The notes: generated by a model from the sequence alone, not told the origin. 64,000 bases of DNA from an uncultured Bacteroidales bacterium (GCA_910578275.1 CAJTPR010000010.1:1-64000); one strand, 5' to 3'; counted from the first letter of the stretch, positions 1 to 8,687 are shown. Numbers and translations are program-made.

Positions 1-189
1 CTGCAACCCGCCGCACCCTCCTCCGGCTCAACGACCTTCCTTCAACGCCTCGAAGACGTCGCGGGCGAATACCTTAAGGAGCCTGACCGGAACAAGCCCG
101 ATCTTCCGGATCCAAAACCGCGGCCGGCATCCGCCATATCGGATATTGGGAGCCGGCTTCAATCGCCCGACCATTGCCATCATGCCTAG
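1..189 (+). CDS. Possible 3' end of an unidentified gene (cut by window edge)
   Basis: Frame 1 stays open from the first base to a TAG at 187-189, giving 62 residues of a polar, proline-rich C-terminus with a short amphipathic stretch (FLQRLEDVAGEYLKEPD). I do not recognise the family. Two things argue for a real gene end: the open frame reaches the window edge, and a 7-bp hairpin follows about 20 bases after the stop. Against it, frame 2 is also open here, which is easy at this GC content, and 62 codons is a short test. Treat as tentative. Confidence 0.22.
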   Translation: MQPAAPSSGSTTFLQRLEDVAGEYLKEPDRNKPDLPDPKPRPASAISDIGSRLQSPDHCHHA

Positions 190-208
190 GAACAAATCAA
201 CGGTTTAC

Positions 209-233
209 GGAACCTGGCCGGCAAGGTTCCTTT
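209..233 (+). terminator. Possible intrinsic terminator
   Basis: A perfect 7-bp stem (GGAACCT 209-215 with AGGTTCC 224-230), an 8-base loop, then only TTT before CG. The weak U-run lowers confidence. It would end the gene that stops at 189. Confidence 0.3.
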
Positions 234-377
234 CGTCATCGGGCACCGGGAGTCCGGGCAGCCCGCCCGCCGTAGCGTGGAACGGGGCAACGGGAGGGGA
301 AAGGCGGCAACCATGGACGCCCTCCTTCTCAGGGAAACCGTACCGTGAACGATATATGATTGGAAAGCCTTTTTTTA

Positions 378-385
378 TATCTTTG
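378..385 (+). promoter_or_regulatory. Candidate -7 element (TATCTTTG) for the purN-rnf operon
   Basis: Exact match to the Bacteroidota TAnnTTTG -7 consensus. It lies 83 bases before the purN ATG, which implies a leader of about 75 nt. A TTG at 360-362 is closer than the usual 19-21 bp spacing, so the upstream element is not convincing. Confidence 0.4.
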
Positions 386-467
386 CGACTGCTTTCGGAC
401 TCGATCCGGAAGTCTTTTTGTTTTATTACGTATATATTACGGGACAAAAAACATTTTCACGCAGGCA

Positions 468-1079
468 ATGGAAAAGGCCAAGCCAACGAAGCTAGCGCTG
501 TTTGCTTCCGGAAACGGAACCAACGTGCAACGGATATGCGAATATTTCCGTGGCAACGAACGCATACGTCCGGCCGTGCTGTTTTGCGACCGGCCCCGCG
601 CCTTCGTGTTGGAACGTGCCCGCCAATTGGGATTGCCGACGGTTCCGATCGACAAGGCAAAGCTTTCCGATCCCGAATTCATGCTGAAAGCCTTGCACGC
701 ACATGAAGCGACGCATATCGTGCTGGCCGGCTTCCTGACCAAGATTCCCGGATTTCTCGTCCAAGCCTATTCCGGACATATATATAATGTACATCCCGCC
801 TTGTTGCCCAAGTTCGGCGGCAAGGGGATGTACGGCATGCACGTGCATGAGGCGGTCGTGGCGGCAAGGGAAAAGGAAAGCGGAATCACGATACACCTGG
901 TCGACGAACACTACGACCAAGGGAAAATCCTCTTCCAGGCCTCCTGCCCCGTGGCACCGGAAGATACGGCAAGCGACCTGGCCGAAAAGATACACCGTCT
1001 GGAACAGGAACATTTTCCGCTCGTGCTGGAACGGTTCATCGGCGCGACGCCTTTCGAACAGAATACACAAACCTTATAA
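468..1079 (+). CDS. purN: Phosphoribosylglycinamide formyltransferase PurN
   Basis: 203 residues, normal for PurN. It transfers a formyl group from 10-formyl-THF to GAR in purine synthesis, in the cytosol. The start ATG at 468 gives the expected N-terminus, with the phosphate-binding SGNGTN at residues 14-19. The catalytic Asn-x-His is N107/H109 within YNVHPALLPKF, and the conserved Asp is in the DEHYDQGKI segment (D146 or D150). Frames open upstream to 360 but those residues have no family counterpart. Only 11 bp separate the stop from rnfB, so purN probably heads the rnf transcript, perhaps just as the promoter-proximal gene. Confidence 0.95.
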   Translation: MEKAKPTKLALFASGNGTNVQRICEYFRGNERIRPAVLFCDRPRAFVLERARQLGLPTVPIDKAKLSDPEFMLKALHAHEATHIVLAGFLTKIPGFLVQAYSGHIYNVHPALLPKFGGKGMYGMHVHEAVVAAREKESGITIHLVDEHYDQGKILFQASCPVAPEDTASDLAEKIHRLEQEHFPLVLERFIGATPFEQNTQTL

Positions 1080-1090
1080 AATAAATTACC

Positions 1091-1954
1091 GTGAACCCTA
1101 CACTCATCAATTCCATCTGGCTTTTGGCCGCGTTAGGCTTGGTGCTGGCACTGATCCTGTATTTCGTGGCCCGGAAATTCAAGGTAGAAGAAGACCCTCG
1201 GATCGATCTGGTAGCCGATGCCCTGCCGGGAGCCAATTGCGGCGCGTGCGGAAAAGCCGGTTGCCGGGACATGGCCGTGCTCATCGTCAACGACCCCTCC
1301 TATACCGGTTGCCCTGTCTGCAATGAGGAAAACGTGGCACGCATCGCCGAAATCCTGGGACGTGTTCCCGAAAAGAAAGACCCCATGATAGCCGTGATCC
1401 GCTGCAAAGGCGGAAAAACCAATACCACGGCCAAGGCTTTGTTCGAAGGCTTGCAAAGTTGCAGTTACGCCGCGGCCCTGATGCCTTCCGAGGGCGGTTG
1501 CCCGTTCGGTTGCCTGGGTTTCGGCGACTGTACGGCCGTATGCGCTTTCGATGCCTTGCATATCAACCCCGAAACGGGACTTCCCGAAGCCGATCCCGAA
1601 AAATGTACGGCTTGCGGAGCCTGTACGAAGGTTTGTCCGAGGGGCATCATCGAAATCCGCAAACGTCGCGACGAGGACGGCCGCGTGTACGTAGGCTGCA
1701 TGAACCGGCAGAAAGGCATTTATTCGGCCAAGGTATGCAAGGTGTCGTGCATCGGCTGCGGCAAGTGCGTGAAGACCTGCCCGCAGAACGCCATCACGCT
1801 CGACAACAACCTGGCTTACGTGAACGATGCCTTGTGCATTTCCTGCCAGGCCTGCGTGGATGTCTGCCCTACCCACGCCATGACCATCATGCCTTTGGAC
1901 AAGAAAAAGGTGAAGGTGGACGTGCAGGCCGAACCGGCGAACCAGACCGTTTAA
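1091..1954 (+). CDS. rnfB: Rnf electron transport complex subunit B (Fe-S)
   Basis: 287 residues, GTG start, chosen because the hydrophobic N-terminal anchor (about 5-26) begins directly after it and no ATG lies nearby. The Fes-type 4Fe-4S motif uses C50, C53, C58 and probably C74/C77. Ferredoxin-type clusters follow (CTACGACTKVCP, CIGCGKCVKTCP, CISCQACVDVCP, plus a CxxGC segment near residues 140-155). RnfB is the entry point for electrons from reduced ferredoxin into the membrane Rnf complex. A 22-bp gap leads to rnfC. The order B-C-D-G-E-A is the usual Bacteroidota arrangement. Confidence 0.97.
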   Translation: MNPTLINSIWLLAALGLVLALILYFVARKFKVEEDPRIDLVADALPGANCGACGKAGCRDMAVLIVNDPSYTGCPVCNEENVARIAEILGRVPEKKDPMIAVIRCKGGKTNTTAKALFEGLQSCSYAAALMPSEGGCPFGCLGFGDCTAVCAFDALHINPETGLPEADPEKCTACGACTKVCPRGIIEIRKRRDEDGRVYVGCMNRQKGIYSAKVCKVSCIGCGKCVKTCPQNAITLDNNLAYVNDALCISCQACVDVCPTHAMTIMPLDKKKVKVDVQAEPANQTV

Positions 1955-1976
1955 TCATGAAACTTGCCAAAGAGAT

Positions 1977-3308
1977 ATGAAAACATTCAGCATAGGCGGG
2001 GTTCACCCCAAAGACAGCAAACTCAACACGGAAGCCCCCGTAAAGGAATTGCCTGTTCCCCAACAGGTGTGCGTCATGGTCAGCCAGCATCTGGGAGCGC
2101 CCTCCCAACCCGTCGTCAAGAAAGGCGACAAGGTAAAGGTCGGCACCGTGCTCACCCAGAATGACGCTTTCCTGAGCGGCGTCGTGCATTCACCCGTAAG
2201 CGGCACCGTAAACAAGATTGCCGACATTCCCGACGCTTCCAACTATCCCAAGCCTGCCATCTTCATCGACGTGGAAGGCGACGAATGGGAGGAAAGCATC
2301 GACCGCAGCCCGGAAATCAAACGTGAAATAACCTTGGACGGTCCCGCCATCATCCAAAAGGTAAAGGAAATGGGTATCGTCGGCATGGGGGGCGCCTGTT
2401 TTCCCACGCATGTCAAGCTCATGCCTCCCAAGGACGCCAAGGCGGAGTTCCTGCTGTTGAACGGCGTGGAATGCGAGCCCTACCTCACATGCGACTACCG
2501 CCTCATGCTCGACCATGCCGAAGAAATCCTCATCGGCGCGAGCATACTGATGAAAGCGCTCAATGTGCCGGAAGCCATCGTGGGCATCGAGGCCAACAAG
2601 CCCAAGGCCATCGCGCACATGACCGAAATGGCCAAGTCTTTCCCCGGCATCAGCGTACAGGCCTTGAAGATGAAATACCCGCAAGGAGCCGAGAAGCAAC
2701 TTATCAAGGCCCTCACGGGACGTTCCGTTCCTTCGGGCAAGCTGCCTATCAACGTAGGTTGCGTGGTGGACAACGTGGCCACCTGCTACGCCGTTTACCA
2801 AGCCGTCCAAAAAAACATGCCTCTGGTACGACGCACCGTTACCGTTACCGGTCCGGCGATCAAGGAACCGACCAATTTCCTGGCCCGTTTCGGCACGCCC
2901 GTTTCGGTATTCCTGGAAGCCGTGGGCGGCGTTCCGCAAAACACGGGCAAGGTGATTTCCGGCGGACCGATGATGGGCAAGTCGCTCATGGGTTCGGAAG
3001 CCGCCTCGGTAAAAGGGATGTCGGGCATCTTGGTATTGCCCGAGAGCCAGGCGCACCGCAAGCAAGTCTATGCTTGTATCCGCTGCGGCAAATGCGTGGA
3101 TGCCTGTCCGATGGGGCTGGAACCCTACTTGATCGCCTCCACGACGGCGGCCAAGGCTTTCGACAAGACCGAAAAGGCCAAGGTAATGGACTGCATCGAA
3201 TGCGGATGCTGCCAGTTCACTTGTCCCTCCAACCGTTCCTTGCTCGATAACGTGAAACTGGGCAAGGCCACCGTGGGCAAGATCATCCGTGCAAGAAACG
3301 CAAAATAG
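1977..3308 (+). CDS. rnfC: Rnf electron transport complex subunit C
   Basis: 443 residues. RnfC carries a Complex-I 51-kDa-like fold and is the NADH-oxidising or NAD-reducing subunit of Rnf. The Gly-rich nucleotide/FMN region is visible as GMGGACFPTHVK, followed by LLNGVECEPYLTCDYRLM. Two 4Fe-4S motifs lie in the C-terminal part: CIRCGKCVDACPMGLEP and CIECGCCQFTCPSN. The N-terminal HxxDSK-like segment (GGVHPKDSK) is typical. The start ATG at 1977 follows rnfB by 22 bp, and the stop is 28 bp before the rnfD ATG. Confidence 0.97.
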   Translation: MKTFSIGGVHPKDSKLNTEAPVKELPVPQQVCVMVSQHLGAPSQPVVKKGDKVKVGTVLTQNDAFLSGVVHSPVSGTVNKIADIPDASNYPKPAIFIDVEGDEWEESIDRSPEIKREITLDGPAIIQKVKEMGIVGMGGACFPTHVKLMPPKDAKAEFLLLNGVECEPYLTCDYRLMLDHAEEILIGASILMKALNVPEAIVGIEANKPKAIAHMTEMAKSFPGISVQALKMKYPQGAEKQLIKALTGRSVPSGKLPINVGCVVDNVATCYAVYQAVQKNMPLVRRTVTVTGPAIKEPTNFLARFGTPVSVFLEAVGGVPQNTGKVISGGPMMGKSLMGSEAASVKGMSGILVLPESQAHRKQVYACIRCGKCVDACPMGLEPYLIASTTAAKAFDKTEKAKVMDCIECGCCQFTCPSNRSLLDNVKLGKATVGKIIRARNAK

Positions 3309-3336
3309 TCAAGAAACCATCAAGAATCAAAGCGAT

Positions 3337-4341
3337 ATGGCTGAAAATACAAAATGGGTGATTTCCGGTGCCCCGCACGTGCACGGGCCCGAATCCGTCA
3401 CCAAGATCATGTGGGGCGTGGTAATCGCGCTTGTCCCCTCTTTCTTAGTAAGTGTTTATTTCTTCGGCATGCAGGCCTTGCTGCTCACGGCGGTCACCGT
3501 GTTCAGCTGCCTTGCGTTCGAATTCCTCATCAATCGTTTCTTTTTCAAGAGGCCCTGCTGCCTGGGCGACGGTTCGGCCATGATCACAGGCCTCCTGCTG
3601 GCCTTGAACCTGCCTTCCGGTCTGCCTTTGTGGATGGCCGTCACCGGTTCGTTGGTAGCCATCGGAATCGCCAAATGGGCCTACGGCGGCTTGGGACAGA
3701 ACCCGTTCAATCCCGCCTTGGTAGGCCGTGTTTTCCTGTTGATCTCGTTTCCCGTGGCTATGACCCAATGGACCGCGCCCCGCGCCCTTTTCGGCGGCAC
3801 CGCATTGACCGACGCCTTCAGCGGCGCCACACCGCTGGGTTTCGCCAAGGAAGCCTTGAAGACCGGCATGCCCGCCTCCGAGATCGCCGACAGCCTGCCG
3901 GCCTATTCCGACTTGTTTTTCGGCAACATGGCCGGTTCGATGGGCGAAATCTCGGCCATCGCCATCTTGCTCGGCGGCATTTACATGCTTTTGCGTAAAA
4001 TCATCACGTGGCACGTTCCGGTGACGTTCATCGGCAGCGCGTTCCTCTTCAGCGGCATCTTGTGGCTTTGCAGCCCCGAAAGATTCATGGATCCCGTTTT
4101 TCATCTCCTTACGGGAGGGCTCATGTTGGGCGCCGTCTTCATGGCCACCGACATGGTGACCTCTCCCATGACCGGAAAGGGCAAAATCATTTTCGGTATC
4201 GGATGCGGCGTGCTGACCGTGCTTATCCGCACTTTCGGCGCGTATCCGGAAGGCGTCTCGTTCGCCATCCTGATCATGAACGCGTTCGTACCCCTCATCA
4301 ACCGCGGCACCACGCCCAAGCGTTTCGCCACCGTAAAATAA
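3337..4341 (+). CDS. rnfD: Rnf electron transport complex subunit D (covalent FMN)
   Basis: 334 residues from the ATG at 3337. An in-frame GTG at 3289 inside rnfC would add 16 polar residues and is less likely. It is a multi-spanning inner-membrane protein that carries a covalently attached FMN. The flavinylation motif SGAT is at 162-165 in TDAFSGATPLG, so T165 is the expected FMN attachment site. The conserved GQNPFNPALVGR segment is at about 120-131. It is the membrane core partner of RnfG and RnfE/A, with an 8-bp gap to rnfG. Confidence 0.96.
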   Translation: MAENTKWVISGAPHVHGPESVTKIMWGVVIALVPSFLVSVYFFGMQALLLTAVTVFSCLAFEFLINRFFFKRPCCLGDGSAMITGLLLALNLPSGLPLWMAVTGSLVAIGIAKWAYGGLGQNPFNPALVGRVFLLISFPVAMTQWTAPRALFGGTALTDAFSGATPLGFAKEALKTGMPASEIADSLPAYSDLFFGNMAGSMGEISAIAILLGGIYMLLRKIITWHVPVTFIGSAFLFSGILWLCSPERFMDPVFHLLTGGLMLGAVFMATDMVTSPMTGKGKIIFGIGCGVLTVLIRTFGAYPEGVSFAILIMNAFVPLINRGTTPKRFATVK

Positions 4342-4349
4342 TCAATGCC

Positions 4350-4931
4350 ATGAAGAAAAAAGAATCCACCCTGAAGAATATGCTGTCGAGCCTGGCCATC
4401 GTGGCCGGCATCTCGGGCGTTTGCCTCGGTTTCGTCTACGGCCTTACCAAAGACCGTATCGATGCCGCGGCCCAAGCCAAGAAAGAAAACGCCTTGCGCG
4501 CCGTCCTTCCCCCGTTCGACAACGAAAAGACCGAGACATTGGACATGGCCTCGCCCGATGACGCGAACCGTCGGATCGAAGTATTCAAGGCCTATCAAGG
4601 TGAAACGTTGGTAGGCGTGGCCGTGAACTGCTACACGATGAAGGGCTTTGGTGGCGAAATCGACTTGATGGCGGGTATCCTGCCTGACGGCACGTTGAAC
4701 AAAGTATCTGTGTTGAACATGAGCGAGACTCCCGGCTTGGGAACGAAGATGACCGATCCCGGCTTCTACGCGCAATTCGAAGGCAAACATCCTGCTTCGT
4801 TCGACATGAAGGTGAAAAAAGACGGCGGCGACGTGGATGCCATCACTTCGGCCACCATCAGTTCCCGCGCCTACTGCGACGCCTTGGAGCGCGCCTATAA
4901 GATTTTCAACCAAGTGGTTGCCAACAACTAA
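4350..4931 (+). CDS. rnfG: Rnf electron transport complex subunit G (covalent FMN)
   Basis: 193 residues from the ATG at 4350; upstream in-frame sequence lies within rnfD in another frame and is not coding. One N-terminal transmembrane anchor (about 11-31) is followed by a periplasmic FMN-binding domain. The flavinylation motif is DAITSATISS, with T169 the expected attachment threonine. The family signature ETPGLGTK is at 126-133. It passes electrons to RnfD across the membrane. The 11-bp spacing to rnfE indicates one operon. Confidence 0.96.
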   Translation: MKKKESTLKNMLSSLAIVAGISGVCLGFVYGLTKDRIDAAAQAKKENALRAVLPPFDNEKTETLDMASPDDANRRIEVFKAYQGETLVGVAVNCYTMKGFGGEIDLMAGILPDGTLNKVSVLNMSETPGLGTKMTDPGFYAQFEGKHPASFDMKVKKDGGDVDAITSATISSRAYCDALERAYKIFNQVVANN

Positions 4932-4942
4932 AAACTACGGAC

Positions 4943-5536
4943 ATGAGTGCAAGAATCAATCAATGGAAAAATTTCAGCAAAGGGATTCTCAAGGAAAACC
5001 CCGCGCTTGTGTTGATGTTGGGCATGTGCCCCACCTTGGCCGTGACCTCTTCGGCCGTCAACGGCTTGGGTATGGGCTTGGCCACTACGTTCGTGCTGGT
5101 GCTTTCCAACATGCTCATTTCGGCCATCAAGACCCAGGTTCCCGACAAGGTACGCATTCCGTGCTTCATCGTGGTCATCGCCGCGTTCGTCACCGTGGTG
5201 GACTTGTTGATCAAGGGCTTTTTGCCGGCCTTGGGTGAAAGCCTGGGCGTGTTCATTCCCCTTATCGTGGTAAACTGTATCGTATTGGGACGCGCCGAAG
5301 CCTTCGCCTCCAAGAACGGCGTTTTCTCCTCGTTCCTCGACGGATTGGGGATGGGGCTCGGATTCACGCTCGCATTGACGGTTCTCGGCATCATACGTGA
5401 AGCCTTGGGTGCCGGTTCGTTCTTCGGATCCAAGTTCATCGAAGGCGACGGCATCATCGTCTTCATCCTGGCTCCCGGCGCGTTTATCGCGTTGGGCTTC
5501 CTGGTGGCCTTGGTACGCCGCTTGTCGGGCAAGTAA
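4943..5536 (+). CDS. rnfE: Rnf electron transport complex subunit E
   Basis: 197 residues, almost wholly hydrophobic with about six membrane helices. The RnfA/E-type motifs are present: LGMCPTLAVTSSAVNGLGMG near the N-terminus and NCIVLGRAEAFASKNG in the middle. RnfE and RnfA are paralogous membrane subunits that bury an Fe-S cluster at their interface and form the ion-transport core. Distinguished from RnfA by its N-terminal cytoplasmic extension (NQWKNFSKGILKENPALVL) and by the NCIVLGRAEA motif. Confidence 0.95.
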   Translation: MSARINQWKNFSKGILKENPALVLMLGMCPTLAVTSSAVNGLGMGLATTFVLVLSNMLISAIKTQVPDKVRIPCFIVVIAAFVTVVDLLIKGFLPALGESLGVFIPLIVVNCIVLGRAEAFASKNGVFSSFLDGLGMGLGFTLALTVLGIIREALGAGSFFGSKFIEGDGIIVFILAPGAFIALGFLVALVRRLSGK

Positions 5537-5564
5537 ATTATCCTAAACTGAAAAAAAATCTGTC

Positions 5565-6137
5565 ATGGAATACATCATTTTGATCATAAGCGCGATTCTC
5601 GTAAACAACATCGTATTCGCGCAAACCCTCGGCATCTGTCCGTTCCTGGGCGTCTCGAGCAAGATCTCCTCTTCGGTGGGCATGGGCGCGGCCGTGGTGT
5701 TCGTCATCACGCTGGCCACGTTGGTAACATTCCTTCTGAACCAATACGTGCTGGTTCCGCTCGAACTGGGCTTCCTGCAAACCATCGTCTATATCCTCGT
5801 GATCGCGGCCTTGGTCCAGATGGTCGAAATCATCTTGAAAAAGGTAAGCCCCTCGCTATATTCGGCCTTGGGCATCTTCTTGCCGTTGATCACGACCAAC
5901 TGCGCCGTATTGGGTGTGGCCTTGCTTGTGATCCAAAAGAACTTCAACCTCTTGCAGAGTGTGGTTTACGGCTTCTCGACGGCGGTAGGCTTCGGCCTTG
6001 CCTTGGTCATCATGGCCGGCATCCGCGAGCAGTTGGAACTGGCCTCGGTTCCCAGAGGGATGAAAGGCAGTCCCATCACATTGGTTACCGCCGGCATACT
6101 GGCCTTGGCGTTCATGGGATTCGCCAATCTTGTATAA
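5565..6137 (+). CDS. rnfA: Rnf electron transport complex subunit A
   Basis: 190 residues with six predicted helices. The RnfA motifs are ILVNNIVFAQTLGICPFLGVS near the N-terminus and TTNCAVLGVALL in the middle; the cysteines in these motifs match those that ligate the intramembrane cluster in this family. It is the last rnf gene. Only 24 bp separate it from arcC, with no terminator visible, so transcription probably continues into the carbamate kinase and OTC genes. Confidence 0.96.
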   Translation: MEYIILIISAILVNNIVFAQTLGICPFLGVSSKISSSVGMGAAVVFVITLATLVTFLLNQYVLVPLELGFLQTIVYILVIAALVQMVEIILKKVSPSLYSALGIFLPLITTNCAVLGVALLVIQKNFNLLQSVVYGFSTAVGFGLALVIMAGIREQLELASVPRGMKGSPITLVTAGILALAFMGFANLV

Positions 6138-6161
6138 CGCATCAAAACACGCCTGATTATT

Positions 6162-7100
6162 ATGAAAACAGCAGTTGTCGCCTTGGGGGGAAACGCCCTG
6201 TTGCGAAGCGGTCAGAAAGGGACTTTCGCCGAACAAATCCAAAACGTGGACGAAACCTGCCAAGCCTTGGTAGCTCTGATGAAACAGGGCTACACGATCT
6301 GTATCGGTCATGGAAACGGGCCGCAAGTGGGCAATGTGATGTTGCAGCACGAAGCGGGCAAAAAGACGTTCGACCTTCCTGCCATGCCCATGGACTTTTG
6401 CGTGGCCGAAACCCAAGGTTCGATCGGATACATGATTGAAATCCGCCTGCAGAACCGCTTGCGGGAAGCAGGTATCGACAAGCCGGTGCTGACCTTGCTC
6501 ACCCAAGTGAAGGTGGACAAGAACGACACGGCCTTCCAGAATCCGACCAAACCCGTAGGTCCTTACTACAAGAAAGAAGAAGCCGAACGTTTCGCGGCCG
6601 AGACCGGCGCCCGGTTCAAGGAAGATCCCAAAGGCAACGGATGGCGCAAGGTAGTGCCCTCCCCCGTGCCTATCGACATCGACCACGTGGACATCGTCAA
6701 GGACGCCGTGGCCAAGGGTCATGTGGTAATCACCGTAGGTGGCGGCGGTATTCCGGTCGTGGAGGAAAACGGCATGTACCGAGGCGTGGAAGCGGTCATC
6801 GACAAGGATTTGGCCTCGGCCTTGCTCGCCTCCAGGATAGGTGCCGACAACTTGTTCATCCTTACGGACGTTTCGAACGTCTATATCCGGTTCCGCAAAC
6901 CCGACGAACAGAAATTGGAGAAAATCACCGTGGCGCAAGCGAAGAAATATCTTGCCGACGGGGAGTTTGCCGAAGGTTCGATGGCGCCCAAGGTCCGTGC
7001 GGCCATCTTCTTCCTGGAACATGGAGGAAAGGAATGCGTCATCACCCAGGCCGCCGAACTGGACAAGCCCGATGCCGGCACCCGTATCGTGAACGAGTAA
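6162..7100 (+). CDS. arcC: Carbamate kinase
   Basis: 312 residues, normal length. It makes ATP from carbamoyl phosphate and ADP, releasing NH3 and CO2. Family motifs: ALGGNALL at the N-terminus, GHGNGPQVGN (about residues 49-58), GGGGIPVV (about 194-201) and a DKDLAS segment (about 214-219). The amino-acid kinase fold is complete. Together with the adjacent ornithine carbamoyltransferase it forms the lower two steps of the arginine deiminase (citrulline) pathway. No arginine deiminase gene lies in the window. Confidence 0.95.
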   Translation: MKTAVVALGGNALLRSGQKGTFAEQIQNVDETCQALVALMKQGYTICIGHGNGPQVGNVMLQHEAGKKTFDLPAMPMDFCVAETQGSIGYMIEIRLQNRLREAGIDKPVLTLLTQVKVDKNDTAFQNPTKPVGPYYKKEEAERFAAETGARFKEDPKGNGWRKVVPSPVPIDIDHVDIVKDAVAKGHVVITVGGGGIPVVEENGMYRGVEAVIDKDLASALLASRIGADNLFILTDVSNVYIRFRKPDEQKLEKITVAQAKKYLADGEFAEGSMAPKVRAAIFFLEHGGKECVITQAAELDKPDAGTRIVNE

Positions 7101-7142
7101 TGGACAAGTCAAACATAAACAAACAATTTAACAAATAAAACC

Positions 7143-8141
7143 ATGGCATTTAACTTAAAAAACCGCAGTTTTCTGAAGCTGCTGGACTTCACCCCGAAAG
7201 AAATCAAATACATGCTCGACCTGGCCGCCCAGTTGAAAGCGGCCAAATACGCCGGCACCGAACAGCAGATGCTCAAGGGAAAGAACATCGTGCTCTTGTT
7301 TGAAAAGGATTCCACCCGTACCCGCTGCTCGTTTGAAACGGCCGCCCACGACCAAGGCGCGCACGTCACCTATCTGGGACCTTCCGGTTCGCAGATGGGC
7401 AAGAAGGAATCGATGAAAGATACCGCCCGCGTATTGGGACGCATCTACGATGGCATCGAATATCGCGGCTTTGCCCAGACCACGGTCGAAACCTTGGCCG
7501 AATATGCCGGCGTTCCCGTATGGAACGGCTTGACCAACGAATTCCACCCCACCCAGATCCTGGCCGACTTCCTGACCATGATGGAACACTGCGACAAGCC
7601 TTTGCACCAGATGAGCTTCGCCTACCTCGGCGATGCCCGCTACAACATGGGCAACTCGCTCATGGTAGGTGCCGCCAAGATGGGCATGGATTTCCGCGCC
7701 GTGGCTCCCAAGGCCTACTGGCCCGACAAGAAACTGGTTGCCGAATGCCAGAAGATCGCCGCCGAGACGGGTGCCAAGATCACGTTGACCGAAGACGTGA
7801 ACGAAGGCGTAAAGGGCGTGGATTTCCTTTACACCGACGTCTGGGTTTCGATGGGCGAACCGATGGAAGCCTGGGGCAAACGCATCAAGGACCTGAAGGG
7901 CTACCAGATCAACATGAAGGTCATCAAGGCCACCAAGAACCCCAATGTGAAGTTCCTGCACTGCCTGCCGGCTTTCCACAACCTGGAAACGACCGTCGGC
8001 CAGGAGGTGTACGACAAGTACAAGATGAACGGCCTGGAAGTGACCGAAGACGTATTCGAATCGAAACACAGCATCGTTTTCGACGAAGCCGAAAACAGGT
8101 TGCATACGATCAAGGCCGTCATGGTCGCCACGCTGGGATAG
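7143..8141 (+). CDS. argF: Ornithine carbamoyltransferase (probably catabolic)
   Basis: 332 residues. The carbamoyl-phosphate motif STRTR lies in [16 protein letters not shown] (about 53-68). The ornithine-binding SMG loop is DVWVSMGEP, and the catalytic cysteine motif is HCLPAF. The SMG loop marks a true ornithine enzyme rather than the acetyl- or succinyl-ornithine carbamoyltransferase that several Bacteroides use for arginine synthesis. With carbamate kinase 42 bp upstream, a catabolic arcB role (citrulline phosphorolysis for ATP) is the best inference, but the sequence alone does not exclude biosynthesis. A strong terminator follows 20 bp after the stop. Confidence 0.94.
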   Translation: MAFNLKNRSFLKLLDFTPKEIKYMLDLAAQLKAAKYAGTEQQMLKGKNIVLLFEKDSTRTRCSFETAAHDQGAHVTYLGPSGSQMGKKESMKDTARVLGRIYDGIEYRGFAQTTVETLAEYAGVPVWNGLTNEFHPTQILADFLTMMEHCDKPLHQMSFAYLGDARYNMGNSLMVGAAKMGMDFRAVAPKAYWPDKKLVAECQKIAAETGAKITLTEDVNEGVKGVDFLYTDVWVSMGEPMEAWGKRIKDLKGYQINMKVIKATKNPNVKFLHCLPAFHNLETTVGQEVYDKYKMNGLEVTEDVFESKHSIVFDEAENRLHTIKAVMVATLG

Positions 8142-8160
8142 TCTTTCCGGTTATCCTTGA

Positions 8161-8193
8161 AAAGCGTCGGAGTCTTCCGACGCTTTTTTTTTG
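8161..8193 (+). terminator. Intrinsic terminator of the purN-rnf-arcC-argF operon
   Basis: A perfect 12-bp stem (8161-8172 with 8177-8188), a 4-base loop GTCT and a run of nine T. Stem core is GCGTCGGA/TCCGACGC. It lies 20 bp after the argF stop. Confidence 0.92.
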
Positions 8194-8417
8194 CCGTTTT
8201 TCGCGTGCATGCCGCGAGGAAAAGAACGGAATGCGCACAAGGCATCCGGATCCCCCGGCAATCGCAGGAATACGCCCATGCTCGAAGCCGACGGGACCTG
8301 TTGATAACTTTTCATCAATATATGAAACAATAGCTTACATACATTCCCGCATGTAGCGGCTTCGTTAAAAACGGCTTTCCGGATTTTTAATGATATAACC
8401 GACAAAATCGACAAGCC

Positions 8418-8570
8418 ATGAAAACCACGACACAAAAGACCGCATCCAAGACGTTTCACTTCCTCAGGACCGTGTTCAAGGAAATAGCCCCGCTTATCGT
8501 CCCCACCATCCTGTTTGCCGGTTGCCTTTACTGCTGTTTCATGGAAGCCACGACGTTCCCCGCAAGGTGA
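8418..8570 (+). CDS. Possible small membrane peptide (50 aa)
   Basis: ATG at 8418, TGA at 8568. The basic, Thr/Lys-rich N-terminus (about 20 residues) is followed by one hydrophobic stretch, IAPLIVPTILFAGCLYCC at about 24-41, and a short tail. This topology fits a single-pass small protein. It sits alone in a 490-bp gap between a terminator and the korA promoter, which is where small genes are often missed. No family is recognised and no good -7 element lies just upstream. Chance is a real alternative. Confidence 0.35.
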   Translation: MKTTTQKTASKTFHFLRTVFKEIAPLIVPTILFAGCLYCCFMEATTFPAR

Positions 8571-8623
8571 GCAATCACCCCGCGAATGCACGGATTTCGT
8601 TTCACAAATTGCCCCAAATAATG

Positions 8624-8631
8624 TACCTTTG
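8624..8631 (+). promoter_or_regulatory. Candidate -7 element (TACCTTTG) for korAB
   Basis: Exact TAnnTTTG match, 57 bp before the korA ATG. A TTTC at 8600-8603 is at the expected 20-bp spacing for a degenerate -33 TTTG. Confidence 0.55.
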
Positions 8632-8687
8632 TCCTTGTATGTCGTTTTCCCAAACGACTGTTTTTATTGCATAAAACACTACAAGAT

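Larger units (their letters stand above)
190..467. other. Intergenic region upstream of purN
   Basis: No convincing gene. Open frames here are extensions of other frames running into purN. The stretch holds a hairpin at 209-230 and a Bacteroidota -7 element at 378-385; I see nothing else. Confidence 0.5.
8194..8687. other. Intergenic region between argF and korA
   Basis: About 490 bp. It contains a possible 50-codon ORF (8418-8570), a promoter element for korA (8624-8631) and an AT-rich patch near 8299-8345 with the imperfect inverted repeat TTGATAACTTTTCATCAA. No recognised RNA family. Confidence 0.5.

Noticed and set aside
8299..8307. TGTTGATAA as a DnaA box and possible replication origin
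   Set aside because: A single box with one mismatch, no cluster, no dnaA or dnaN nearby.
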